DNA of 64,000 nt from Pyxidicoccus parkwaysis (GTDB lineage: Bacteria; Myxococcota; Myxococcia; Myxococcales; Myxococcaceae): positions 9,414,001 through 9,478,000 of the forward strand of contig NZ_CP071090.1 in the NCBI RefSeq assembly GCF_017301735.1. Direction: 5' to 3'. The position numbers were made by a program, and so were the translations under genes. The notes below the pieces were generated by a model that was not told where the DNA came from, did not search any database, and was given only the letters and a program-made list of their open reading frames with translations. This document shows positions 1 through 7,897 of the stretch, one piece after another; the first letter of the stretch is position 1, and each line of letters begins with the position of its first letter.

Positions 1-639
1 GGCCTCGAGCGCCTCGTTCACCTTGGAGAAGGGCTTGCTGCCGAAGAAGCCATTGCTCGCGGACAGCGGCGAGGGGTGCGTGCCCTCCATCACCACGTGC
101 CGCTTCGCATCGATGAGCTTCTTCTTCTTCTGCGCGTACTTGCCCCACAGCAGGAACACCACCGGCTCCTGCTTCGCACTCACCGCGCGAATCACTGCGT
201 CCGTGAAGTCCTCCCACCCGTGGCCCGCGTGGCTGTTGGGCTCGGCCTGCCGCACCGTCAACACCGCGTTGAGCAGCAGCACGCCCTGCTTCGCCCACGG
301 AATCAGCGAGCCACTCTTCGGGCGCGGCACCTTCAAGTCGCTCTCCAGCTCCTTGAACATGTTCACCAGCGAGGGCGGCGGCGGTACTCCGGGCTGCACG
401 GAGAAGGCCAGCCCGTGCGCCTGGCCCGGCCCGTGGTACGGGTCCTGTCCCAGGAGCAGCACCTTCACGTCCGCGTACGGCGTCAGCCTGAACGCGGAGA
501 AGAGGTCCTCCTCCGACGGGAAGACGGTGGCCGACTTCCGCTCCTCCGCGACAAAGCGCTCCAGTTCCAGGAATGACGGCGACGAAATCGCCGTGCGCAG
601 CTCGTGCTTCCAGTCCTCGGGCAACCTGTCCGCGAGCAT
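1..639 (-). CDS. ung: Uracil-DNA glycosylase, family 1 (3' end cut by window edge)
   Basis: Removes uracil from DNA as the first step of base-excision repair in the cytoplasm. The 213 codons in the window carry the family 1 active-site motif GQDPYHG at residues 64-70 (the catalytic water-activating Asp is Asp66), the PWAKQGVLLLN segment, and the second catalytic motif HPSPLS with its His. The family is usually about 225-230 residues, so only some 10-15 C-terminal residues lie outside the window. The start ATG is preceded by a GGGAG-type ribosome-binding site. The upstream side is a repeat-bearing intergenic stretch, so it probably has its own promoter there. Confidence 0.97.
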   Translation of the reverse strand, partial: MLADRLPEDWKHELRTAISSPSFLELERFVAEERKSATVFPSEEDLFSAFRLTPYADVKVLLLGQDPYHGPGQAHGLAFSVQPGVPPPPSLVNMFKELESDLKVPRPKSGSLIPWAKQGVLLLNAVLTVRQAEPNSHAGHGWEDFTDAVIRAVSAKQEPVVFLLWGKYAQKKKKLIDAKRHVVMEGTHPSPLSASNGFFGSKPFSKVNEALEA

Positions 640-830
640 GGGCTCCCTCTCTCCCCATCCAGGGGTGAGGGCATTGAATCACCTACCCGAGGCGTAGGCC
701 CAGCTTCTTTCACCGGGCCGTTTCCCCTGGGGCGCGGGACAGCCCGTAACAGGAGCCATTCCGTGGCACCAGGCCAGGGCATCGGACACACCCGACGGCA
801 GACTCCCGGACGTGTGCCCGCGCCACGGTG

Positions 831-1060
831 GATGACCGTGCGCCAGCTCCGGGCGTCACGCCGCACTGCGCGGCTTCGCGGCCCCCGCCGGAGCCGGAGT
901 CGCCGGGGATGACCGTGCGCAAGCTCCGGGCGTCACGCCGACTGCGCGGCCTCGCGGCCCCCGCCGGAGCCGGAGTCGCCGGGGATGCCCGTGCGCCAGC
1001 TCCGAGCGTCACGCCGCGCTGCGCGGCTTCGCGGCACGCGCCGGAGCCGGAGCCGCCGGA
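831..1060. repeat. Three-copy tandem repeat (77/76/77 bp) spanning the 3' end of the chemoreceptor gene
   Basis: Units lie at 831-907, 908-983 and 984-1060. Each begins GATGACCGTGCG or a close variant and ends GCCGGAG(T/C)CGCCGG. The third unit is functional sequence: it holds the last codons and TGA stop (complement of 1009-1011) of the chemoreceptor plus about 25 bp of 3' flank. The other two units lie downstream of that gene and keep a copy of the stop region. They differ by a few substitutions and a 1-bp deletion, so the array arose by duplication of a gene end. The remaining intergenic DNA (640-830) shows no gene. Confidence 0.9.
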
Positions 1061-2721
1061 GCGGACGGCTTCTGCTGCCCCGATGCCGAGAAGCGACTCA
1101 TCAGCGTGCGCAACTGCTGGGCCCTCGCGTGCAGGTGCGTCACCGCTCCGACGATGCGGTCGACGTCCCCCACGGCCTTCTCCGCGCCCTGCGACAGCGT
1201 GTGGATGCGCGTGGCGAGGATGGAGCTGTTCTCCGACTGGATGGTGTGCGCCTCCGCCATCTGCCGGATGCGCGTCTGGATGCCCTCCGCGTTGGACATG
1301 ATGCGCTGGAGCGCCGCGGCCGTCTGCGCAGAGAGCGCCATGCCGGCCTGCACCTCGTCCACACCCGACTGCATCAGGTCCATCGCCGTGACGGTGTCCG
1401 CCTGGCTCTGCTGCGTCAGCGCTTCGATGCGCAGCACCGCCTCGCGCGAGCGCTCCGCCAGCTTGCGCACCTCGGCGCCCACCACGGCGAAGCCCTTGCC
1501 CTGCGTGCCCGCGCGCGCCGCTTCAATCGCCGTGCTGATAGCCAGCATGTGTGTCTGGTCCGCGATGTCGCGGATGAGCTGGAGCATCTCCTGCACCGTG
1601 CGGCTCGTGCTCGCCAGCCGCTGCACCGTGTCCGTGGACTGCTCCACCGCGCGGACGATGTCCTGAATCTTCGCCGAGGTGAGCCGCACCACCTCGCCAC
1701 CCTCCTGCGCCGCGCGGCCGTTGTCCGCGGCCACCTCTACCGTGGCCCTCGCGCTCCGCGTGTTGAGCGCCAGCGCCTGGTCCATCTCCTGGACCGCGCC
1801 CGTCATCTGGGTCAGCTGCGAGGACTGGTCCTGCGACGAGGCCTTCAGCGCCTCGGCAGCCTGGCGGATGTCCTCGGCCGCGGTGGCGGTGGAGCCGGCC
1901 ACCTGCTGCACCTCCGTGAGCATCCCCTGGATGCCCACCACCATCGCGTTGAAGTCGCGCGAGAGCTGGGCCACCTCGTCCGAGCCTCGCGCCTCCACGC
2001 TCACGCCCAGGTCTCCCGAGCTGACCCGGCGCGCCGCCTCGGCGAGCTGGCGCACCGGCCGCATCACCCGCATCGAGACGATGAACCCGCCGACGACGGT
2101 GAACACCACCGTCAGCCCGAGCCCCCAGAGAATCTTCCGCTCGACGACGTCAACCTCGTCCTCCACGTCCTCCAGGTAGATGCCGCTGCCGACAATCCAC
2201 CCCCACGGCTCGAAGCGGCGCACGTAGCTCAGCTTCTCGCGGACCTCCTCGTCGGCCCCGAGCTTCTGCGTGGAATAGGAGAGCGCCGCCTCGCCCGTCG
2301 CCTTCGAGTCGTCCACCATCTCCTTGAAGATTCTGCGCGAGTTGCCCGTGAGCTCCACGGTGGACAAGTCCCTGCCCGCGGACTTCGGGAACATGGGGTG
2401 CACGACGAGGCGGGTGTTGTAGTCGAGAACCCAGAAGTACCCATTCGACCCGTCGAACTTCATCGCGCCGATGGTCGCCGCGGCCTCGGCCTGCGCCTTC
2501 GCGAGGGGCATCTCGCCGGAGCGCACCCGCGCCTCGTAGGCGGCGAGGATGGACGCCGCGCTCTCCACCGTCTGCTTCAGGCCCTCGCGCTGCGATTCGA
2601 TGAGCTGCGAGCGGATGGTGGGCAGCAGGTACAGCGGGAAGAGGAGCAGCAGGGGCGCTCCGGAAACCAACATCGCCGCATAGAGCCTGAACAGGAAGCT
2701 GCGGCGCACCGTCTTCAACAT
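1009..2721 (-). CDS. Methyl-accepting chemotaxis protein with single Cache sensor domain
   Basis: Inner-membrane chemoreceptor of 570 residues, expected to pass ligand information to a CheA/CheW array. Order: membrane helix about 13-35, a Cache-type extracytoplasmic sensor about 40-195 (FWVLDYNTRLVVHP and GWIVGSGIYLEDV segments), a second helix about 200-222, a HAMP domain, then the long coiled-coil signalling domain. The hairpin tip reads DIADQTHMLAISTAIEAARAG; the usual tip is QTNLLALNAAIEAARAG, so two conserved positions differ. I chose the ATG before the hydrophobic N-terminus because the upstream extension is proline/arginine-rich and unlike a receptor. No clear ribosome-binding site is visible. 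The 3' end lies in the tandem repeat. Confidence 0.92.
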   Translation of the reverse strand: MLKTVRRSFLFRLYAAMLVSGAPLLLLFPLYLLPTIRSQLIESQREGLKQTVESAASILAAYEARVRSGEMPLAKAQAEAAATIGAMKFDGSNGYFWVLDYNTRLVVHPMFPKSAGRDLSTVELTGNSRRIFKEMVDDSKATGEAALSYSTQKLGADEEVREKLSYVRRFEPWGWIVGSGIYLEDVEDEVDVVERKILWGLGLTVVFTVVGGFIVSMRVMRPVRQLAEAARRVSSGDLGVSVEARGSDEVAQLSRDFNAMVVGIQGMLTEVQQVAGSTATAAEDIRQAAEALKASSQDQSSQLTQMTGAVQEMDQALALNTRSARATVEVAADNGRAAQEGGEVVRLTSAKIQDIVRAVEQSTDTVQRLASTSRTVQEMLQLIRDIADQTHMLAISTAIEAARAGTQGKGFAVVGAEVRKLAERSREAVLRIEALTQQSQADTVTAMDLMQSGVDEVQAGMALSAQTAAALQRIMSNAEGIQTRIRQMAEAHTIQSENSSILATRIHTLSQGAEKAVGDVDRIVGAVTHLHARAQQLRTLMSRFSASGQQKPSAPAAPAPARAAKPRSAA

Positions 2722-2943
2722 GGCCCGCAGTCTAGGGGACGGCGGCCCCGTCCGCCTGCCCCGGGGCCCCGCCGCTCCGGGCGGGTGCGTACCCCCGGGG
2801 GACGGCGATTCCGACCCGGGTGGAAGGCGCCTCCGGGAGCCGCCCGGTGGGGGTGGAAGGTCGCCGCCCCGACGCAAACCGGGCGGGCAGGCAGGGTGGG
2901 TTCTTGGGAGCCACCGGCCAGGCGCGCTAGCCTGCGTTCCGCC

Positions 2944-4752
2944 ATGACGATGTACACCGAGTCACTCCGCGCCTTCCTCAAGCCCGTCCTGCCCTACCTG
3001 GACGACGAGTCGGTGTCGGAGATCATGATCAACGGCCCGACGGACGTCTGGATTGAGCGCAAGGGCAAGCTCACGAAGACCGATGCCGCCTTCACCGAGG
3101 AAGGCCTCATCGGCGCCGCGCGCAACATGGCCCAGTTCGTCGGCCGCCCCCTCACCGACGAGCGCCCCCGCCTGGACGCGCGCCTGCCGGATGGAAGCCG
3201 CATCCACGTGGTGATTCCGCCCATCGCTCGCAGGGGCACCACCATCTCCATCCGCAAGTTCTTCAAGGAGAAGCTGACCGTCCAGTCGCTCCTGAAGTTC
3301 GGCTCGCTGACGCCGCAGATGGCGCGGCTCATCGAGGCGGGCATCGCCACCAAGCTCAACATGCTGGTGGCGGGCGGCACGGGCTCCGGCAAGACGACAC
3401 TGCTCAACATCGTCTCCTCCCTCATCCCCGACGAGGAGCGCATCCTCACCATCGAGGACTCGGCCGAGCTCCAGCTCAACCAGTCGCACGTCGTCGCCTT
3501 CGAGAGCCGGCCGCCCGACAAGTTCGGCAAGGGCGGGGTGGACATGGGTGACTTGCTGCACTCCGCCCTGCGTCTGCGCCCGGACCGAATCGTCGTCGGC
3601 GAGGTGCGCGGCGGCGAGGCCTTCCACCTCATGCAGGCCATGAACACCGGCCACGGCGGCTCGCTGGCGACGACGCACGCGAACACACCCACGGACACGC
3701 TGCGACGCATCGAGTCGCTGTGCCTCATGTCCGGCGTGGAATTGCCCATGGTCGCCGTGCGCGCCCAGGTGGCCAGCGCCATCAACTTCGTCATCTGCTG
3801 CGAGCGCCTCCACGACGGCAGCCGCAAGACGATTGCGCTCTCCGAGGTGCTGCCCCTCAACGAGAAGGGCGACTACCGCACGCAGGACATCTTCGTCTTC
3901 ACGCCGGTGGCGAAGGACGAGGACGACCACATCCTCGGCTACCACGCGCCCACGGGCATCATCCCCAACTTCGTCTCCAAGGCGCGCGCGTACGGCTTCC
4001 CGGACCTGGACGAGGCCTTCTTCGACCCGGCCACGTACGGGCTGCCGCCGCCGCCCACCTTCCACGTGGGCGAGGCGTACCAGGTGCGCTGGGCCCCGTC
4101 GCTGAAGCACCGCGAGGAGGGACGGCCGGACCCCTCCCACTTCAAGCAGGAGTGGGCCGCGTTCGAGCAGAAGCTCCGGCAGGACGCCCGCGACGCGAAG
4201 GCGGGCAAGCCCGCCGCGCCGGCTCCTGCTCCGGCGCCCGCTCCCGTCCAGGTGCAGGTGCCGGCCAATCACCCGAGCCCGCCGCCCGCCCCGCGCCTGC
4301 GCCCGTCCGAGCCGCCGTCCGCGAAGCTCACCGGTCCCACGCCGCCGTCCGGGCTGAAGCCCGCGGCGCGGCCGCCTCCGCCGCCGGGCATGGGCGATGA
4401 CGACAAGACGCCGCCGCCCACGCGCAACCCGTTCACCGGCCCGCCCGAGGACACCCACGCCGCGCCGGTGTCGGAGTCCAACGTGGAGGTGGACGCGGAG
4501 CTGCTCACCGAGGCAGGGGGCGCGCGGCCCACGCCCGCGCCCGCGCGAAGGCCTCCTCCGTCGACGCCGCCCGCGCGGCCCGTGCCCAATGCGGTCTCAG
4601 GAGTCCGCCCGCCCGCGCCCGTGCGCCGGCCTCCGCCGGCTCCGTCGCACGCGGAGGACGACGAGGAAGACGACGCGGTGTCCAATGCGTCCGAGCGCGG
4701 CGGCTCCGAGAAGACGCAGATCCGCCCGCCCCCCGAGCGGCCCAGGCGCTGA
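2944..4752 (+). CDS. CpaF-family secretion ATPase (Tad/type IV-like) with Pro-rich tail
   Basis: Cytoplasmic ATPase of the type II/IV secretion superfamily, usually driving Tad/Flp pilus assembly or a related secretion machine. About residues 1-380 form the CpaF core: N-terminal domain with SVSEIMINGP, Walker A GGTGSGKTT, Walker B region DRIVVGEVRGGEA and the HANTPTDTLRRIE segment. From about residue 400 the protein becomes a Pro/Ala-rich, probably disordered tail of some 200 residues that ordinary CpaF lacks. The start ATG follows the divergent chemoreceptor by 222 bp. The pseudopilin-like genes lie 20 kb away at 24.2-27.5 kb, so any partnership is only inferred. The stop codon opens a 43-bp tandem repeat. 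Confidence 0.9.
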   Translation: MTMYTESLRAFLKPVLPYLDDESVSEIMINGPTDVWIERKGKLTKTDAAFTEEGLIGAARNMAQFVGRPLTDERPRLDARLPDGSRIHVVIPPIARRGTTISIRKFFKEKLTVQSLLKFGSLTPQMARLIEAGIATKLNMLVAGGTGSGKTTLLNIVSSLIPDEERILTIEDSAELQLNQSHVVAFESRPPDKFGKGGVDMGDLLHSALRLRPDRIVVGEVRGGEAFHLMQAMNTGHGGSLATTHANTPTDTLRRIESLCLMSGVELPMVAVRAQVASAINFVICCERLHDGSRKTIALSEVLPLNEKGDYRTQDIFVFTPVAKDEDDHILGYHAPTGIIPNFVSKARAYGFPDLDEAFFDPATYGLPPPPTFHVGEAYQVRWAPSLKHREEGRPDPSHFKQEWAAFEQKLRQDARDAKAGKPAAPAPAPAPAPVQVQVPANHPSPPPAPRLRPSEPPSAKLTGPTPPSGLKPAARPPPPPGMGDDDKTPPPTRNPFTGPPEDTHAAPVSESNVEVDAELLTEAGGARPTPAPARRPPPSTPPARPVPNAVSGVRPPAPVRRPPPAPSHAEDDEEDDAVSNASERGGSEKTQIRPPPERPRR

Positions 4753-4877
4753 GTCGTCGCGGAGGCATCGCCGTTCCGCACAGGCCGGCCGCTGAATCGT
4801 CGCGGCGGCTTCGCCGGTCCGAACGGGCCGGCCGCTGAGTCGTCGCGGCGGCTTCGCCCGTCCGAACAGGCCCGCCG
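4749..4877. repeat. Three-copy 43-bp tandem repeat beginning at a stop codon
   Basis: Units at 4749-4791, 4792-4834 and 4835-4877 each start CTGA(G/A)TCGTCGCGG and end (C/G)GGCC(C/G)GCCG. The first unit includes the TGA stop of the CpaF-like gene (4750-4752), and a stop-like TGA recurs in each unit. Each copy carries a GCTTCGCC or GCATCGCC core. The rest of the 293-bp intergenic stretch up to the next gene shows nothing I could assign. Confidence 0.9.
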
Positions 4878-5045
4878 CTGAGCTCCCGAGCGACCCGGTG
4901 TTGATTCCGGGTCGCCGGGCCTCCCTCCGACGTCGTCCGGAGGTCGGTGGGCTGTTCTCCCACCGCGCGCTCCGTGACGCGCGCGCCCCACCATCCGCAC
5001 TAGCGTCGATTCCCGACCTTGCGAGGAGCGCGTGTCAGGGGGAAA

Positions 5046-6026
5046 GTGACCGCCGTGTGGATCTCCCTGCTCGTCGCGCTCACCCTGGCCGCCCAGGCAC
5101 CTGTCGCGTCCCCCCAGGCGCCCATCACCGTGCTGGTCGCTCCGCCTGACGCGGCGGGCGCCCCCTCCCACGTCATCGAGTTCGCCCAGGAGCACGTGGC
5201 CGAGCAACTCAAGTCCCGGGGCTTCAAGGTGGTGCGCGTCGAGGACGCCATCCGGACGATGACGCCCTCCCGGCGCCGCGCCCTCCTGCGCTGCAACCGC
5301 ACCGAGCCCGCCTGCCTCCGCTCGCTCGGCGCCGCCGGCAAGGCCGAGGTCGTCCTCGTGGCCGAGCTCGGCCAGTTCGTCAGCGGCTACCGCGCCGGTG
5401 CCCGCATGTACCGGTCCACGGACGGCTCCCTCATCACCGAGCACCTCGTCCCCGGCGTGAGCGAGGACCAGCTCCTCGACGCGCTCACCAAGGCGCTGGA
5501 CGTGGTGGTGCCCCGCACCCGCACCGCGCTGCGCGGCGCGCCGCCCGTGGCCTCCATGCCCTCCATGCAGGACGTGCCGCCGCCCACCGTGGCCACCCGT
5601 CCCCCGGAGCAGAAGACGCCGACGACGGAAGTGGCTCCGGTCAAGCCACCGGAAGTCACCGCCACGAAGGAGCCCGCGCCGCGCGCCTACCCGCTGCGCC
5701 GCTGGGCGTGGCTGCCCGCCGCGGGCGGCGTGGCGCTGGCCGGTGTGGGCACCGTCTTCTACATCCAGGCCGGCAACAAGTTCGACACGCTCAACAACGG
5801 TGGCACCACGGGGCCTCGCGTCGAGGACCCGGACGGCGTGGCCGCGGACGGCCGCCGCGCGCAGACGCTGAGCCGCGTGGCCTTCGGGCTGGGCGCGGCC
5901 GCCATCGGCGCGGGCGTGGTGATGTACCTGCTGCCCGGTGACGGTGCGAAGGAAGCCAAGGTCCAGCCCTCGGCCGCCATGGTCCCCGGTGGGGGAATGG
6001 TGGGCCTGTCCGGGACGTGGCAGTGA
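5046..6026 (+). CDS. Secreted/membrane-anchored protein of unknown function
   Basis: 326 residues. An N-terminal signal peptide or anchor (hydrophobic WISLLVALTLAAQ) precedes an alpha/beta-looking domain containing the pair CNRTEPACLRSLG, followed by AEVVLVAELG, which resembles the N-terminal domains of TolB/FlgO-type periplasmic proteins only in general pattern. A Pro/Thr-rich linker at about 180-220 leads to a second hydrophobic helix (WAWLPAAGGVALAGVGTVFYI) and a short tail. I chose GTG 5046 because AGGGGG lies just upstream; TTG 5019 and GTG 5055 are alternatives in the same frame. The next gene starts 14 bp downstream with its own strong ribosome-binding site, so they are probably co-transcribed. 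Confidence 0.75.
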   Translation: MTAVWISLLVALTLAAQAPVASPQAPITVLVAPPDAAGAPSHVIEFAQEHVAEQLKSRGFKVVRVEDAIRTMTPSRRRALLRCNRTEPACLRSLGAAGKAEVVLVAELGQFVSGYRAGARMYRSTDGSLITEHLVPGVSEDQLLDALTKALDVVVPRTRTALRGAPPVASMPSMQDVPPPTVATRPPEQKTPTTEVAPVKPPEVTATKEPAPRAYPLRRWAWLPAAGGVALAGVGTVFYIQAGNKFDTLNNGGTTGPRVEDPDGVAADGRRAQTLSRVAFGLGAAAIGAGVVMYLLPGDGAKEAKVQPSAAMVPGGGMVGLSGTWQ

Positions 6027-6040
6027 CTGCGAGGAGATTC

Positions 6041-7759
6041 ATGCGGAAGACCTGGACGCTCGGCGCCACCGGCGCGGCGCTCGTGGCGGTGCTCGCCGCG
6101 GGCGGGTGCTACGACTTCGACAAGGCCCAGGAGCAGTGCCTCCAGGACGGGCGCTGCGAGCCCGAGGGCACCGGCCCCGACGCGGGCGATGCGGGCGGGG
6201 GCAGCGACGCGGGCGACGCCGGTGATGCCGGCTTCGACGCGGGCTGCACGCCCAACAACAACGTCGTGGACGTGCCGGACGACGCCTTCGCCGACACCGA
6301 CTGCGACGGCGTGGACGGCCAGGCCGACGCGGGCCTCTTCGTCGACCCGGCGGGCGGAAACGACACGACGGGCACGGGCACGCGCCAGGCGCCGCTGCGC
6401 ACGCTGCGCCACGCGCTGGAGGTGCTCCGCACGGCGGACGGCGGCGGGCCGAAGCTGCTGTACCTCGCGCGCGGCGATTACAACGAGACGGACCTGGAGC
6501 TGAACGTGCCGGTGTCGCTGCACGGCGGCTACACCCCGGGCAATGGGTGGGCGCGCTCGGCGGATGCTCCGGCCCAGCTCAACGGCGGCACGGTGGGCCT
6601 CACGGTGCGCAACCTGCGCGACGCGGGCATCGTGCTGGACTACGTGAACGTGGCGTCCGAGGACGCGGTGGCGGCGAGTGAGCCCTCCATCGCGGTGCGC
6701 ATGGTGGGCAGCTCGGACGTGCGGCTGCGCCATACCGTGCTCGTGGCGGGCAAGGGCGCGCCGGGCCAGGACGGAGCGGACGGCGGCGCGGGTCCGGGCG
6801 GAGCGGACGGCGGCAGCGGCACCCCCGCCAGCGGAGCCATCGCCGGCAACGCCGGGTCCGGAGGCAGCACCACGTGCGGCGTGGGAGGCACCCGCTCCGG
6901 CGGCCTCGGCGGAAGCGGCGTCTTGAAGACGGCGGGAGAGACTGGCCAGCCCGGCACCCCTGCCCCTCCGGCGGGAGGAAGCCCCGGTAAGGGCGGAGAC
7001 GCCGGCGAGTTCACCTGCCCCGGCGGAGACAACTGCACGTGCACCGGCTTCCCCGGTCTCGACGGCGGCGTGGGCACGAGCGGAGGCACCGGCCCCTCGG
7101 GAAGTGCCGGCAGTGGAATGGGCACGGTGCAAGGCGAGACGTGGCGCCCCAGCCCCGAGCAGACGGGCGGCAACGGCGACGTAGGCGAGGCGGGCGCGGG
7201 CGGTGGTGGCGGTGGTAGCGGAGGCAGCTGTCCGAACCCGACCGTCAGCGTGGCGGGCAGCGGCGGCGGTGGCGGCGGTGGCGCGGGCGGCTGTGGCGGC
7301 ACTGGAGGCAAGGGCGGCACGGGCGGCGGCGCGTCCATCGCCCTGCTGCTCATCGACTCCCAGGTGTCGCTGGAAGAGGGCACGCGGTTGACCACGCGCG
7401 GAGGTGGCAACGGCGGGCGCGGCGGCAATGGCGGCCCCGGTGGCGCGGGCGGAGCGGGCGGTAGCGACGGCGCGGGCTCCAACCTCATGGTCCCCGGGTC
7501 GCCCGCGTACAACAGCTTCAGCGGCCGGGGTGGCCGCGGTGGCCCTGGCGGCAGCGGCGGCAATGGTGGCCCGGGCGGTGGCGGCGGCGGCGGGCCCTCC
7601 GTGGGCGTGTGGTGTGACGCGACGACCCAACTGGGAGTCGCCACCACGGGCGTCACCATCTCCCCCGGCAACGGCGGCGCGGGAGGAGACAGCCAGGGCG
7701 GCAATACGGGCGGCGTGGGACAGAGCGTGGACAAGGTCGGCTGCCCGCTCAACCCATGA
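6041..7759 (+). CDS. Gly-rich lipoprotein with beta-helix-like N-terminal region
   Basis: 572 residues with a lipoprotein signal (MRKTWTLGATGAALVAVL then AAGGC). An Asp/Ala/Gly spacer follows, then FVDPAGGNDTTGTGTRQAPLRTLRHAL, the opening found in secreted right-handed beta-helix proteins. From about residue 245 to the end the chain is dominated by GG-x and GGxGGxG repeats, with Cys-bearing stretches such as CPGGDNCTC. No catalytic motif is recognised; a surface structural or matrix role is an inference. The start has GAGGAG at 6031-6036. A long antisense reading frame across this gene is a by-product of the Gly codons. Confidence 0.85.
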   Translation: MRKTWTLGATGAALVAVLAAGGCYDFDKAQEQCLQDGRCEPEGTGPDAGDAGGGSDAGDAGDAGFDAGCTPNNNVVDVPDDAFADTDCDGVDGQADAGLFVDPAGGNDTTGTGTRQAPLRTLRHALEVLRTADGGGPKLLYLARGDYNETDLELNVPVSLHGGYTPGNGWARSADAPAQLNGGTVGLTVRNLRDAGIVLDYVNVASEDAVAASEPSIAVRMVGSSDVRLRHTVLVAGKGAPGQDGADGGAGPGGADGGSGTPASGAIAGNAGSGGSTTCGVGGTRSGGLGGSGVLKTAGETGQPGTPAPPAGGSPGKGGDAGEFTCPGGDNCTCTGFPGLDGGVGTSGGTGPSGSAGSGMGTVQGETWRPSPEQTGGNGDVGEAGAGGGGGGSGGSCPNPTVSVAGSGGGGGGGAGGCGGTGGKGGTGGGASIALLLIDSQVSLEEGTRLTTRGGGNGGRGGNGGPGGAGGAGGSDGAGSNLMVPGSPAYNSFSGRGGRGGPGGSGGNGGPGGGGGGGPSVGVWCDATTQLGVATTGVTISPGNGGAGGDSQGGNTGGVGQSVDKVGCPLNP

Positions 7760-7897
7760 CGTCCGGCGTGTGCTGTCCGACGCTGGGGGGGACTGCCAGG
7801 GCGACTCGGCGTGCGGTGGCGGACCGCACTCCAGTCCCCCGGGCCCGGCACGTCGCGTCACAGGTTTCAACCTGCTACGCTGCTCTTCCTGGTTGAG

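Noticed and set aside
985..2943. An N-terminal extension of the CpaF-like protein by some 650 residues
   Set aside because: The extension reads antisense to the chemoreceptor gene and is His/Arg-rich; the family begins at the ATG at 2944.
6770..7620. Repetitive DNA that might suggest a CRISPR or minisatellite array
   Set aside because: The repeats are irregular Gly codons in a continuous coding frame, without constant repeats or spacers.
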